NCBI GenBank assembly: GCA_009731375.1
Contig: BJOX01000272.1
Location: 175,539-239,538, forward strand
Direction: 5' to 3'
Origin: Paulinella micropora
Lineage: Eukaryota; Cercozoa; Imbricatea; Euglyphida
Length of the DNA: 64,000 nt
Shown here: in pieces, positions 29,460 through 39,100 of the stretch
Layout of the letters: each line of letters opens with the position of its first letter
Position numbering within the stretch: the first letter of the stretch is position 1
Notes under the pieces: model-generated
Databases searched by the model: none
Seen by the model: the letters and a program-made list of their open reading frames with translations, nothing else
Told to the model about the DNA's origin: nothing
Position numbers and translations under genes: made by a program

Positions 29460-29963
29460 ATGCCGAGAGGTAATAGGGAGATTGCCATAAAGAACCTTGA
29501 AAAAGCTACTGTAATGAAGAAACAGTATGCGAGGCAAAGAAAGATTGAGAGGGCTAGGGAATTACTAGCGGAGGAAGAGGCTAAGAATGTGAAAGAAATG
29601 ACCAATGACGAAAAGATGGACCATATGTCTAAGAAGCAGTTGGCAAAGGACCTCATTGATGGTAGAGACGGTGAGCTAAGTGAGGAAAGCAGTTCGGATG
29701 AGGAAGTAGAACAAGACTTTGTAGATATCGTTGCCCAACGGGTTGCTGGTATTAAATTGAAGACTAAACAGAAGAAGAAAGTGGTAAAAAAGAAAGTGGA
29801 AGAGGAGAGTGAGAGTGATAGCGAAAGTGAAGAAGAAGAGGAACAGCCTAAGAAAGGTAAAGGTAAGAAGACTGGCCGTGTTAATGTCAATGTTTATGCT
29901 GGACAACCAGAGAAGTCAAAAAAAGAAAACAATGATGTATCTAAAATATTTTTGAAGTTCTAA
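29460..29963 (+). CDS. Highly charged coiled-coil protein, 167 aa
   Basis: The start at 29460 (MPRGNREIAIKNLEKATVMKK) is preferred over an upstream in-frame start, which would run into the divergent fibre promoter. The basic helical N-terminal half is followed by acidic serine-rich segments (ELSEESSSDEEVEQ and ESESDSESEEEEE) and lysine blocks, with a PKKGKGKKTGR tail. It is probably a nucleic-acid or chromatin-associated protein or a disordered virion protein; no family recognised. It precedes the integrase on the same strand. Confidence 0.6.
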   Translation: MPRGNREIAIKNLEKATVMKKQYARQRKIERARELLAEEEAKNVKEMTNDEKMDHMSKKQLAKDLIDGRDGELSEESSSDEEVEQDFVDIVAQRVAGIKLKTKQKKKVVKKKVEEESESDSESEEEEEQPKKGKGKKTGRVNVNVYAGQPEKSKKENNDVSKIFLKF

Positions 29964-30044
29964 TATATAACTTTATGCCAGACTTATTATTTACTCTTTT
30001 ATATATCGTGATAAACTACCTTACTTTTTTAGTCGCATACAGCA

Positions 30045-31013
30045 ATGGACCATAAGCATACAGGAAATAATGAAGTTGTGGAGGATGAAGATGAAAGAAA
30101 GGAGCAACAAGCACTTGAAATTCATTATCAAAAAAGATTACCGACCGACAAATGGAATACTATATGGGCGGACAAACCACTTAAACAAGTATTTGTAGAT
30201 TTAGCGGATATGTCAAAACTTAAAGACAAGAAAGGAAATAAAGGTTATGCCTGGATGTTGTTTTGGATTGACACTCACAGCCGATTTTTAATCATTAAAC
30301 CGCTTAAAAACAAAACGGCGAAAGAAGTTTATATGGCTTTAAAATCAATACCATATACACCGGAAAGCATTACTACCGATAGTGGAAGTGAATATAAAGG
30401 AATGGTTAAAGATTATTTCAGAGAAAACAATATTGACCATAGGACGGTTGAAATTGGCGACCATCGGGCTCTTGCGATTGTTGACCGTGTAATAAGAACC
30501 ATTAGACGGTGGCTTGACATTCTATTTGAAACTAATGGTAATTTTGATTGGGTTTCTTGGATTGATGATATGGTAGATGCTTATAATATGCGATTTCATA
30601 GAACAATTCAAAATAGACCGATTGATGTATTTAAGGGTGTTAATAAAAATAAACAACTTATTCAACGGGACGGTCTAATTGACGAATTTGAAAAGGGCGA
30701 TAAAGTGAGAAAGGAATTAAAAAGAAATTTATTTTCAAAAGGGGGAAAGCAATACAGTAAACAAATTTACACCGTAGTAGGCCGTTCCGGTTTCAAATTA
30801 ATATTAAATTCAGACGAGTTGGTAAGTCCAAGGGAACTATTGAAGACCAAATTTGATAACCCGGCGGACGAAGAAAAACAAATTAATGAACAAGTTAAAG
30901 AACTAACAAAAGAAAAGAAAACAAAGGAATTATTAAACCGGGAAGACATACAGCCGGAGAATGTCAGGACTAGCAAACGAGAAAGAAAAGCAAGAGTAAT
31001 ACTTGATTTGTGA
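30045..31013 (+). CDS. INT: Retrovirus-type (rve) integrase of the Polinton
   Basis: This 322-residue protein has the catalytic triad Asp52 (VFVDLADMS), Asp112 (ITTDSGSEYKG) and Asp147 (ALAIVDRVIRT), spacing 35 between the last two. The third acid is Asp where retroviruses and Ty3 have Glu. The segment DHRALAIVDR is in the position of the usual H/N-x-ERxxRT block. The C-terminal part (residues about 215-275) resembles an SH3-like DNA-binding end, followed by a charged tail. No clear zinc-binding N-terminal domain is visible. The enzyme should join element ends to target DNA and produce the short target duplication. Frame intact, stop TGA. Confidence 0.92.
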   Translation: MDHKHTGNNEVVEDEDERKEQQALEIHYQKRLPTDKWNTIWADKPLKQVFVDLADMSKLKDKKGNKGYAWMLFWIDTHSRFLIIKPLKNKTAKEVYMALKSIPYTPESITTDSGSEYKGMVKDYFRENNIDHRTVEIGDHRALAIVDRVIRTIRRWLDILFETNGNFDWVSWIDDMVDAYNMRFHRTIQNRPIDVFKGVNKNKQLIQRDGLIDEFEKGDKVRKELKRNLFSKGGKQYSKQIYTVVGRSGFKLILNSDELVSPRELLKTKFDNPADEEKQINEQVKELTKEKKTKELLNREDIQPENVRTSKRERKARVILDL

Positions 31014-31027
31014 GTGAGAAAAATGAT

Positions 31028-31262
31028 TTAATTAATAGGTAAAATCCACTTGATTGCGATGGTTCTCTCCTTCAAGACCCTGTTGATAGCTGTAATGGAA
31101 TTAAAAATAATCAACTCGTCTGGCTCGCCCACCGACACAAGAAAAAATTTCTCATTTTGTGGTTTTCTTATAGTAGTATCAACTCTTGCCCAACCAAAGT
31201 AGTATTCATTTTTTTTCTCTTCTGGGTTTTCTTCAAAAAAATCGCCACCGTAAGCTTTGAAC
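31028..31262 (-). CDS. Unnamed protein, C-terminal 77 residues (5' part in assembly gap)
   Basis: The minus strand is open from the gap edge to TAA at 31028-31030. It encodes a well-formed end: FKAYGGDFFEENPEE, then YYFGWARVDTTIRKP, and finally ERTIAIKWILPIN. It lacks a start because the upstream part lies in the 626-N gap (31263-31888). Codon-like composition and a sensible globular pattern mark it as a real gene convergent with the integrase. No family recognised. Confidence 0.6.
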
Positions 31263-31888
31263 NNNNNNNNNNNNNNNNNNNNNNNNNNNNNNNNNNNNNN
31301 NNNNNNNNNNNNNNNNNNNNNNNNNNNNNNNNNNNNNNNNNNNNNNNNNNNNNNNNNNNNNNNNNNNNNNNNNNNNNNNNNNNNNNNNNNNNNNNNNNNN
31401 NNNNNNNNNNNNNNNNNNNNNNNNNNNNNNNNNNNNNNNNNNNNNNNNNNNNNNNNNNNNNNNNNNNNNNNNNNNNNNNNNNNNNNNNNNNNNNNNNNNN
31501 NNNNNNNNNNNNNNNNNNNNNNNNNNNNNNNNNNNNNNNNNNNNNNNNNNNNNNNNNNNNNNNNNNNNNNNNNNNNNNNNNNNNNNNNNNNNNNNNNNNN
31601 NNNNNNNNNNNNNNNNNNNNNNNNNNNNNNNNNNNNNNNNNNNNNNNNNNNNNNNNNNNNNNNNNNNNNNNNNNNNNNNNNNNNNNNNNNNNNNNNNNNN
31701 NNNNNNNNNNNNNNNNNNNNNNNNNNNNNNNNNNNNNNNNNNNNNNNNNNNNNNNNNNNNNNNNNNNNNNNNNNNNNNNNNNNNNNNNNNNNNNNNNNNN
31801 NNNNNNNNNNNNNNNNNNNNNNNNNNNNNNNNNNNNNNNNNNNNNNNNNNNNNNNNNNNNNNNNNNNNNNNNNNNNNNNNNNNNNNNN
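31263..31888. other. Assembly gap inside the Polinton
   Basis: 626 unknown bases hide the 5' end of a minus-strand gene and possibly another small gene. Confidence 1.
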
Positions 31889-31927
31889 TTGGTTAGGTCA
31901 GAAAAGAAAGAATAAAAAGAAATAAAG

Positions 31928-32422
31928 ATGTCCAACGATAGTATTAGTCTAATCTCCCGCTCTGCCCCAGAGACTGATGAAGATGTTGAAAGAAGAATAA
32001 AAAGAAGAAAAACGAGAAATGATTTGGAACTACAAGAGGGGCAAATAGAGAAATTAGTTGGCGAAAACAAAAATATTGACAAACAAATTCAGTCTCTTGA
32101 AAAAAAGAAAGCCAAGAATGAGCAAGAAATAAAAGCTCTACAAAAACAAGTAAAGAAAATAAAGCAAGCGAGAGAAGATGTTGATATAGCGAAGGGAGTA
32201 AAAGAACTAACTATTTCGTTGATTGAAGAAATCACGAAATATAATAGTTGGATAAATAAAGGATTACATATTCGGGCTGGGATAACGAGACCAGACGATA
32301 TGAACGATGTGTTGAGAACGATTACGAGCGAAAGAAAGAGATTAGACGAAGCTATACTAATAGTAAGACGAAAAATTCACAACAGACAAAAACAAATTCA
32401 ACCGATGATTGCCGAACAATAA
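31928..32422 (+). CDS. Coiled-coil protein, 164 aa
   Basis: A charged N-terminus (DEDVERRIKRRKTRND) leads into a long heptad region (LQEGQIEKLVGENKNIDKQ ... ALQKQVKKIKQ, residues about 35-85). A second helical half has a conserved-looking WINKGLHIRAGITRPDD motif (about 110-125). It is the last gene before the right inverted repeat. No family recognised; an oligomeric DNA-end or scaffold role is possible. Confidence 0.6.
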   Translation: MSNDSISLISRSAPETDEDVERRIKRRKTRNDLELQEGQIEKLVGENKNIDKQIQSLEKKKAKNEQEIKALQKQVKKIKQAREDVDIAKGVKELTISLIEEITKYNSWINKGLHIRAGITRPDDMNDVLRTITSERKRLDEAILIVRRKIHNRQKQIQPMIAEQ

Positions 32423-32602
32423 AACCCCTTGGCAGGTAGGGTTCAAAAAATAGCCTGTGATACCTCCTGTGTTTTTAAACACTACAAACTTCAATATTAC
32501 TTAAAAAGCCCTACTAACTTTATGTTGTGGGGTAGGTCAATGGATGAGAGTGGTGGTGTCTGCTACTAATTTTCGCTTATTTCCTTCGTCAAGCTGTATT
32601 GG
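32423..32602. other. Right-arm spacer of the Polinton
   Basis: No frame supported. It contains a perfect small palindrome (GTGTTTttAAACAC, about 32469-32482) that could end transcription of the last gene. Confidence 0.4.
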
Positions 32603-32726
32603 TCCTTTTTGATTTCCTCTTGATTTCTTAATTATTTCTTATGATGGTGATTTTTGGTCCTAAAAGACCCTTTTCGGGCTGGTATTTTTCTTGAAAATAC
32701 CTGCGCGAAAAGGGTGATCATCTTCT
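32603..32726 (-). repeat. Polinton right terminal inverted repeat
   Basis: Mirror of 11685-11808 with one mismatch; the terminal palindrome is again at the outer end. It is followed by one extra C and the GAAGCTA duplication. Confidence 0.95.
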
Positions 32727-32727
32727 C

Positions 32728-32880
32728 GAAGCTACCAACAAGACGCCCAACAACGAGGAAACAGAACAACCCCCCGATGACGACGCAAACTCAACACCTG
32801 AAACCGTCAACACCAGCACTCTAACGGACAACGCCGACACAACCCATGAACCAACCAACAACAACAACAACAACAACAAC

Positions 32881-32911
<31 letters not shown>

Positions 32912-33938
32912 TAGTGTATCTCCTGCCAATTGCTGAGCCAAAAGGCCATGTGCATCCAGTCCTCCATTCCATAAGGAAAGTCTCCACACCAATCGGTGGA
33001 ATAAAGGAAGTGACGGCATAGAACATTACTCTANNNNNNNNNNTAACCAACAAAGCGAAACCCACGTACAAGCAATCGAGAAGACTCAAAAAACGGCCCA
33101 GAAACACAAGTAACTACTGCAAACACACCAAGCGGAACTCAACCAGCTCACGGCCAGCGTAGACTCAATCCGACTAGAGATAAACGAAACTAAGCTTCGA
33201 CTTAACGAGATGAAGGAAATGCAGGAACGCCACGCAAAAACACAACCACCTGCTATGTATAGTCAATGTGCAACTAACGCAACCCAGTCACTCAAAAACA
33301 TACATGCCAACGCAAACACCAACACACACAACTACCCACTAGAACGCAAACAGACAGAGAACCAAAAACAAAACCAACGAGACCCAACATGTGAGCTTAG
33401 CATCTCAGGCATACCATACCAACCCAAAGAAAACACACTAAACATAGTGAAAGCCATGATGGATGCAAAAAACATTCCATACCAAGAGGGAGATATCACG
33501 AAATGCTTCAGAGCAAAGAGCACAAAACCCATGCGAGAGGAACCCAAACAACCACCAGCTATCATAGTGCGCTTTAGCTCAAACAACCTCAAAACGCACT
33601 TCAAAAAGCACGACCCACTCCAGCCCCTCACCCACGACACAGTAAACTGGAAAGACACACATCTTGCAAACAAAACATTCAAAATATTTATCAATGAAAG
33701 CGTCCCACCAAACACACTCATGCTTCTGAAACAGGCGATCAAGCTCAAGAATGAACTAGTTGAGGCTACTGGCACAACCATCTACGTTTGGACAAGAGAC
33801 TGGGAAGTTTTCTTCAAGGACCAGACAAGGGAGCACAGGTTGATAATCAAAACAGAAGAAGACATAAGCATAATCAAAGACCTCTACATGCTCCGCAAAC
33901 CAAACACACAGCACAGCAAAATCCCCACAAACACCTAA
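32728..33938 (+). pseudogene. LINE ORF1, 3' fragment (after Polinton)
   Basis: The frame continues from the 11419 fragment (ATNKTPNNEETEQ). It passes through an (AAC/AAT)n asparagine tract (32855-32910) and becomes disrupted, with a stop near 33018 and a 10-N gap at 33034-33043. The 3' part (33210-33938) encodes a helical segment, then a domain like the FP/RRM-type region of LINE first ORFs (PAIIVRFSSNNLKTHF, FINESVPPNT and TIYVWTRDWEVFF). This domain binds RNA and chaperones nucleic acid in other LINEs. Its stop is directly followed by the ORF2 ATG. Confidence 0.75.
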
Positions 33939-35072
33939 ATGAGCTCTCAAAATAAACCCCCAAATCATCTCGTCCACCCTAACCTCCTCCCACAATCCTT
34001 CAAACCATACCTGTCTCTCACCTCTAAAAATAACAAAAATAAAACATATAATAAGAACATAAAAAACAACAACAATAATAACAATAATAACAATAATAAT
34101 AACAATAAAAACAACAATAACGCACACAACAATACACTCACAATATATCACACCAACATCCACTCCCTCAAAGCACATTATCAAAACCTAATCACACACC
34201 TACAACTCCTACCATTCCAACCAGACATCATCATACTCACAGATAACTACATCAACCAATCAATCAGTAACAACGCATTCCCTATCCCTACATACATAGC
34301 TAAACATCACATCGACATCTCAATATATTATAAAAGCAACATGCACATCACAATAGACGACAAACAAACCATATCGGACTCATGCAAAACACCACTAACT
34401 CTAAGAATATATAATAATAAACTTAAAAATAAACCAATACACACAATAATAGGTATGTACAGACGCCCACTCATAGACAAACAATTCACACACGCATTAC
34501 AAAATAACATAAACAGCATACTACACAAAACACCCACAAGCACAATAACACTGGTAGGCGACATTAACTACAACCTACTTGACAACATACATAAACCACA
34601 CACAGATTTTCAAAACCTAATGATACACAACAACCTCTACACTACAATAACAAAAGCAACGAGACACGACATGGTCCACACAACATCCCACACACTCATA
34701 GACATGATAATCACCAACATTAATGCTAACATAGAATCAAACATCATAAGCCCATGCGTATCAGACCATCATCCCATATACGCAATAATACACACCCGCA
34801 CAAAAAAACCAGACACAAACAACACACCCACACTCACCAAAAGCATATATGAGAAAAACAAAGACACAATCCTAGCAAACCTCAAAACACAGTTAGAATA
34901 CATCACACAAGACAACACAGAAAACAGCGACACAAACCAAAAATTTAGATGCATACAAACAACAATAACAAAAGTTATAGAACACTTCGAACGAAAGCCT
35001 AAACAAAGTAATAGAAGAAAGAGCTGGTGCAACCCCATAATAAAGAGGCAAATAAGAAAAAAGCACCTACTA
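33939..35072 (+). pseudogene. LINE ORF2, endonuclease half (cut by Ty3 insertion)
   Basis: An Asn-rich N-terminus precedes an APE-type endonuclease: NIHSL, PDIIILTDNYI, GMYRRPL, ITLVGDINYN and SDHHPIYAII are the usual conserved blocks. The second block has Asp where Glu is normally catalytic. The frame then runs into a 152-N gap and the Ty3 element. It resumes at 45688 with the reverse transcriptase. The base composition is extremely A-rich on this strand, as often in LINEs. Confidence 0.85.
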
Positions 35073-35224
35073 NNNNNNNNNNNNNNNNNNNNNNNNNNNN
35101 NNNNNNNNNNNNNNNNNNNNNNNNNNNNNNNNNNNNNNNNNNNNNNNNNNNNNNNNNNNNNNNNNNNNNNNNNNNNNNNNNNNNNNNNNNNNNNNNNNNN
35201 NNNNNNNNNNNNNNNNNNNNNNNN
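35073..35224. other. Assembly gap at the LINE / Ty3 junction
   Basis: 152 unknown bases; the outer end of the Ty3 3' LTR and its target duplication must lie here. Confidence 1.
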
Positions 35225-36167
35225 CAGACCAGGAATAAAATGGCATCAGGTCCAATCCGGACAAATAATACTGAAAAACAAGCTGGTGCACCTGTCACCA
35301 GGAAAAGGTATTTTTACCGGCTATCCGGGGGGTGATGCCTACAGTACCCCCTCCTGATTTTATGATGGAAATAGCATTTTCGTCATACACCTTCTGATTT
35401 CTTTCTGCAAATAGTATGCGCTATGAAGTCATGCAACACAGCGCATCGACCCACGGATAGACGCTAAAAGACGATAAATATATCCTCATACGGCACGTCA
35501 AAGCGGATTCTCTAGCCTTTCTTGTAAATTTTGAACTCCTTCCCCTCAAATTTTTTTTCGGAAGTATGTCAAGAACAAACGTACAATTAATAAAAAATAC
35601 AAGCAACGTGGTGCTGTAGTACGATTCCCCCTTTGATCTCCTTCTTCTTCTTATCATTATTTATTATTATTATTATTCACAGGGAGATCGTAAGTACATT
35701 GTCTTTTTTAATGACATACCCTTGTATAAGGCTGATATCATATGATATAGTATTAGGGGGCCAGTCCTAAAAGCTATATCCGAAGTCGAGGTGTATGTAC
35801 CCGACCCTGCGATATACCGACACAAGTAGAGATTGACCGTGCTCAGGTACGACAGTATATAATCTATCGTAAAAAATAATTTAATGAAAGTTTCAGAGAA
35901 CATTTCATTTTCGAGAACATCATCCCAGGACTTGGAAAGGGTCATACCCGGGAACACCATCGCTCAATACACTAGCGATCCCCGTATACGGTGTAGTATC
36001 ATCGTCGATCGACCTTTCGCACTCGTATGTTGCGATCGAATGCCAAGTTATATCACTGAGTCTTTTTAATATTCATATTGATAACTGATGATGCATGATC
36101 AAATCATGATACGCCGTGGGCAATCAATCAGTTTATTTGAGACGCATAAAGAAAAATAGTTTCTTTG
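35225..36167 (-). repeat. Ty3 copy 2 3' untranslated/LTR region
   Basis: It matches 4240-5100 of copy 1 in reverse complement with many scattered differences, more than in pol. No coding frame. Contains a TATT/ATT microsatellite at about 35658-35678. Confidence 0.75.
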
Positions 36168-39100
36168 TCACTGCCTTCGTCGTCTGGCGCGGATTTCTTT
36201 GCCTGGTGGAGGACCACCAACAAAAGTCAGATCGAACTTTGACTGTTCGAGAATGTCCCAGATCTTATTAGGGATTCCGCCCAACGATAATTCAAAAGGG
36301 ACATCAAGCACTCCTCTTGGCAGTGTCTGAATGGTCCACGCAGTGTAATCCTTGTCTCTGGGAGTAATTGTATCATCCCATGTCTCGAGACTTTTTGCGT
36401 CTTTATATACTGGCAGATAATGTCTTGCCTTTGGATCCTCAACCGGGTCCATACTTCTCCAGAACTGGAGTATCGGTTGTACTATCTTTGCGGCTGATGA
36501 TATTTTGAGTGTCCGTGTGACACGCATCTGTCGTGGGACCGCCACGACCCGCATCAAGTATAAGTCTGAGAGAGTGTCATCAGCGACATGTTGTTCCGCT
36601 GGTCTCATCAGATAGAAAACATTTTTCACCCATGCGATGGTTGCTATCGCATCGCCTTCCTTCCATCGCTCATGGACAATCTCAACGTTGCCCGCGTTTG
36701 GGTCAGTGTCCGTCCCCTCCTCCTCCTGGTGGACGTCCTTTGATCTCATCGACCTCATCGCCTTCCTCGGTTGGTCGTTGATAAGATCATTCCGCGCTCT
36801 CCTTAGCTGCGCCTCTGTGATCTTCTCCTTCTTTCCGCTATGCTCTCGCGGAGACTTGGACTGAGTCCCCACCGCGCTTATGCGGTCAGTCTTCTCCTTG
36901 CTGTCCACCTCACTCTCCTCCTTCTCAGCTATCGGTGCCCGATAAGCATCGTCTTGGTCTATGCCAGCCTCCTTGTGGATGGGCGGCACCTCTTTGAAAT
37001 CATCCTTCATCCGTTTTAACGCCTCCTCAACGGATTCATCTTCCAGTAAGAAGGGATCATACTTAATCAGCCTTCTTACATTCACAATTTGCACCTTCCC
37101 TCTACCCCTGATCTTGTAATTCAGAGGTCCCGTCTGTTCCATAATCTGATAAGGTCCTTTCCAGTGAGTGAACAGCTTAGAGCTGACTCCCTTCGGGACT
37201 TGAGGATGGTACAATAGTACAATATCCCCGACCTGGAACTTGATCTGATCCAAGTGCGCTTGTCGCACCCCTTCAGCATCAGTCTTTCGGCGCTCCGCCT
37301 CTCTATGCGCCCTGACTATTTGTTCCGCCTCCATCTTCACTCTAAGTCTCATCCCAAACAACTCATCCGCATCCGCCCAAGTGTCTTTTGGGTGAAGGAG
37401 CGAAGTCGGGATATCAGGCTCACGCCCATATACTAACTGATATGGCGAGATTGAGCTCTTCGAGCCTCCTAACGCCGTAGAGGGTAGACAGTTCATTGCA
37501 AACGCAAATGATGGTGCTGCCTCGACCCATGCTCTTTGATTCTCCTTCTTCGTGCAATACATCTTTAGCGAGGCTTTGAGGGGTCTGTGTACCCGCTCGA
37601 TTTTCCCATTTGCTCGCGGGTTATAGGCAGTAACATATTGCCATTTCATCCCGTAATACTTAGATAGTTTGTCGATGACCTCGTTATTAAAGTCCGAGCC
37701 TCGATCAGAACATATCTTTCTTGGTACTCCGATCTGTGAGATGATCCTATCGATCAGCGCCTCGGCCGTCGTCTTGCCGGTAACGTCTTTGACAGGGATG
37801 ATCCACACATAGTTGGTGGCTCTGTCAATAGCCGTAAGGAGGTATTTGTAACCATCCTTCGATTCTGGGAAAGGTCCCACATGATCAATGTGTATAAACT
37901 CAAACATCCCCGCATGAAGAGGAAATTCGCCAATCAGGCCGAAATTTGCCTTCAGTGGTGTTTTGTTTATCTTGCACGGGATGCATGCATCCACCGCCTG
38001 ATCTATCTCCTCCTTCATCTTCTTCCACCAGAATCGCCTCGCTACGAACATATGAGTTCGTTGTCGACCCGGATGCGCCAAAAGTGGGCAATTGTGGGCT
38101 GCGACAAATATAAATCGTCTCAGACTCTCCGGTACCCAAAGGGTCCATTTGTCCGGCTGTGACGCATAGCGACCGTGAAGGCCCTTGTACCACAGTAGAC
38201 CATCTCTCCATCCCATCTCCTTCATCTGATCTTTGATCGCTTTCGTCATCCGTAGCTCATCCGGGTTCTGATATAACTGTATCAGTTCTTTAAACTCCGG
38301 ATCTTGAGCCTGTTGTTGCCTCCATGCGGTAGGCGAGGCTATATGGATAGTACCATCTTCTAGCCGTACCCCGATTCTTTCCGGGTCATCGTCTAGGTCA
38401 CTTCTCCGCTCTTGAGGAGGCTCCGCATAAACTTCCTGCGTCTCCTCTTCCTCTCTTATGTTCGCCTTCGCATTCTCATATACCTCATAGGACCACTCAG
38501 CGTCCTCCTGGGTATGTAGCTCACAACATATCCCGTGATCCGGGCCTTGTGGACTGTACCGTAGACCTGTGCGGTCATATCGGACTCCACTCGCCATCTC
38601 CATCGCCTCAATGTGGCTGACCTCATACACCTTGTCAGTGGACAAGTCTTCCATCTCCACCGTGGACACCAACGCCGATACTTCTGAGTTAAACTCTAGC
38701 CTAGAGAGGCTATCAGCGACCACATTTCGCTTTCCCGGTAGATGGACCATTGTAAAATCGAAACAAGACAAGAACGCTTGCCACCGCGCCAGCCGTCCCG
38801 TCTGTTCATGATTCATCAACCATAACAGGTTATGATGATCAGTTCTGACAGTAAATTGAGGTCCTCCCCACAAATACTCTCTGAGCCTCTTGAGGGCCCA
38901 TACTACCGCCAACGCCTCTCTTTGCCTTGTGCAATAGTTTCTCTCCGCCGCACACAACTTCCTACTAATAAACATGATTGGGCGTAATTTCTTCTCCTCA
39001 TCCTCTTGTTGTAATACAGCCCCAATCGCAAACTTAGATGCGTCTGTATCGACTACGAATTGTTTCGTAAAGTCGGGCATCGTTAACACCAGTCCTCCGT

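Larger units (their letters stand above)
11685..32726 (+). mobile_element. Polinton (Maverick) / Polinton-like virus, about 21 kb
   Basis: The element is bounded by 124-bp inverted repeats and a GAAGCTA target duplication and sits inside LINE ORF1. It encodes protein-primed polymerase B, DDE integrase, packaging ATPase, adenain-like protease, major and minor capsid proteins and about ten accessory proteins. Genes on the left and right arms read mostly inward on the plus strand. The central block from lipase to fibre reads on the minus strand, apart from two small plus-strand frames. This set defines Polintons and their viral relatives. The encoded products should form an icosahedral particle, replicate with a terminal protein primer and integrate with a retroviral-type integrase. 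Base composition is clearly more AT-rich than the host genes. Several structural genes carry single disruptions. Confidence 0.95.

Noticed and set aside
11685-32726. Virophage of the Mavirus type
   Set aside because: Polymerase of about 1040 residues, no helicase seen and Polinton-like capsid pattern favour Polinton/PLV. Only a capsid phylogeny could decide, so virophage is not claimed.
33754-34184. Minus-strand frames rich in Val/Ile/Phe opposite the LINE
   Set aside because: Shadows of the A- and C-rich plus-strand LINE ORFs.
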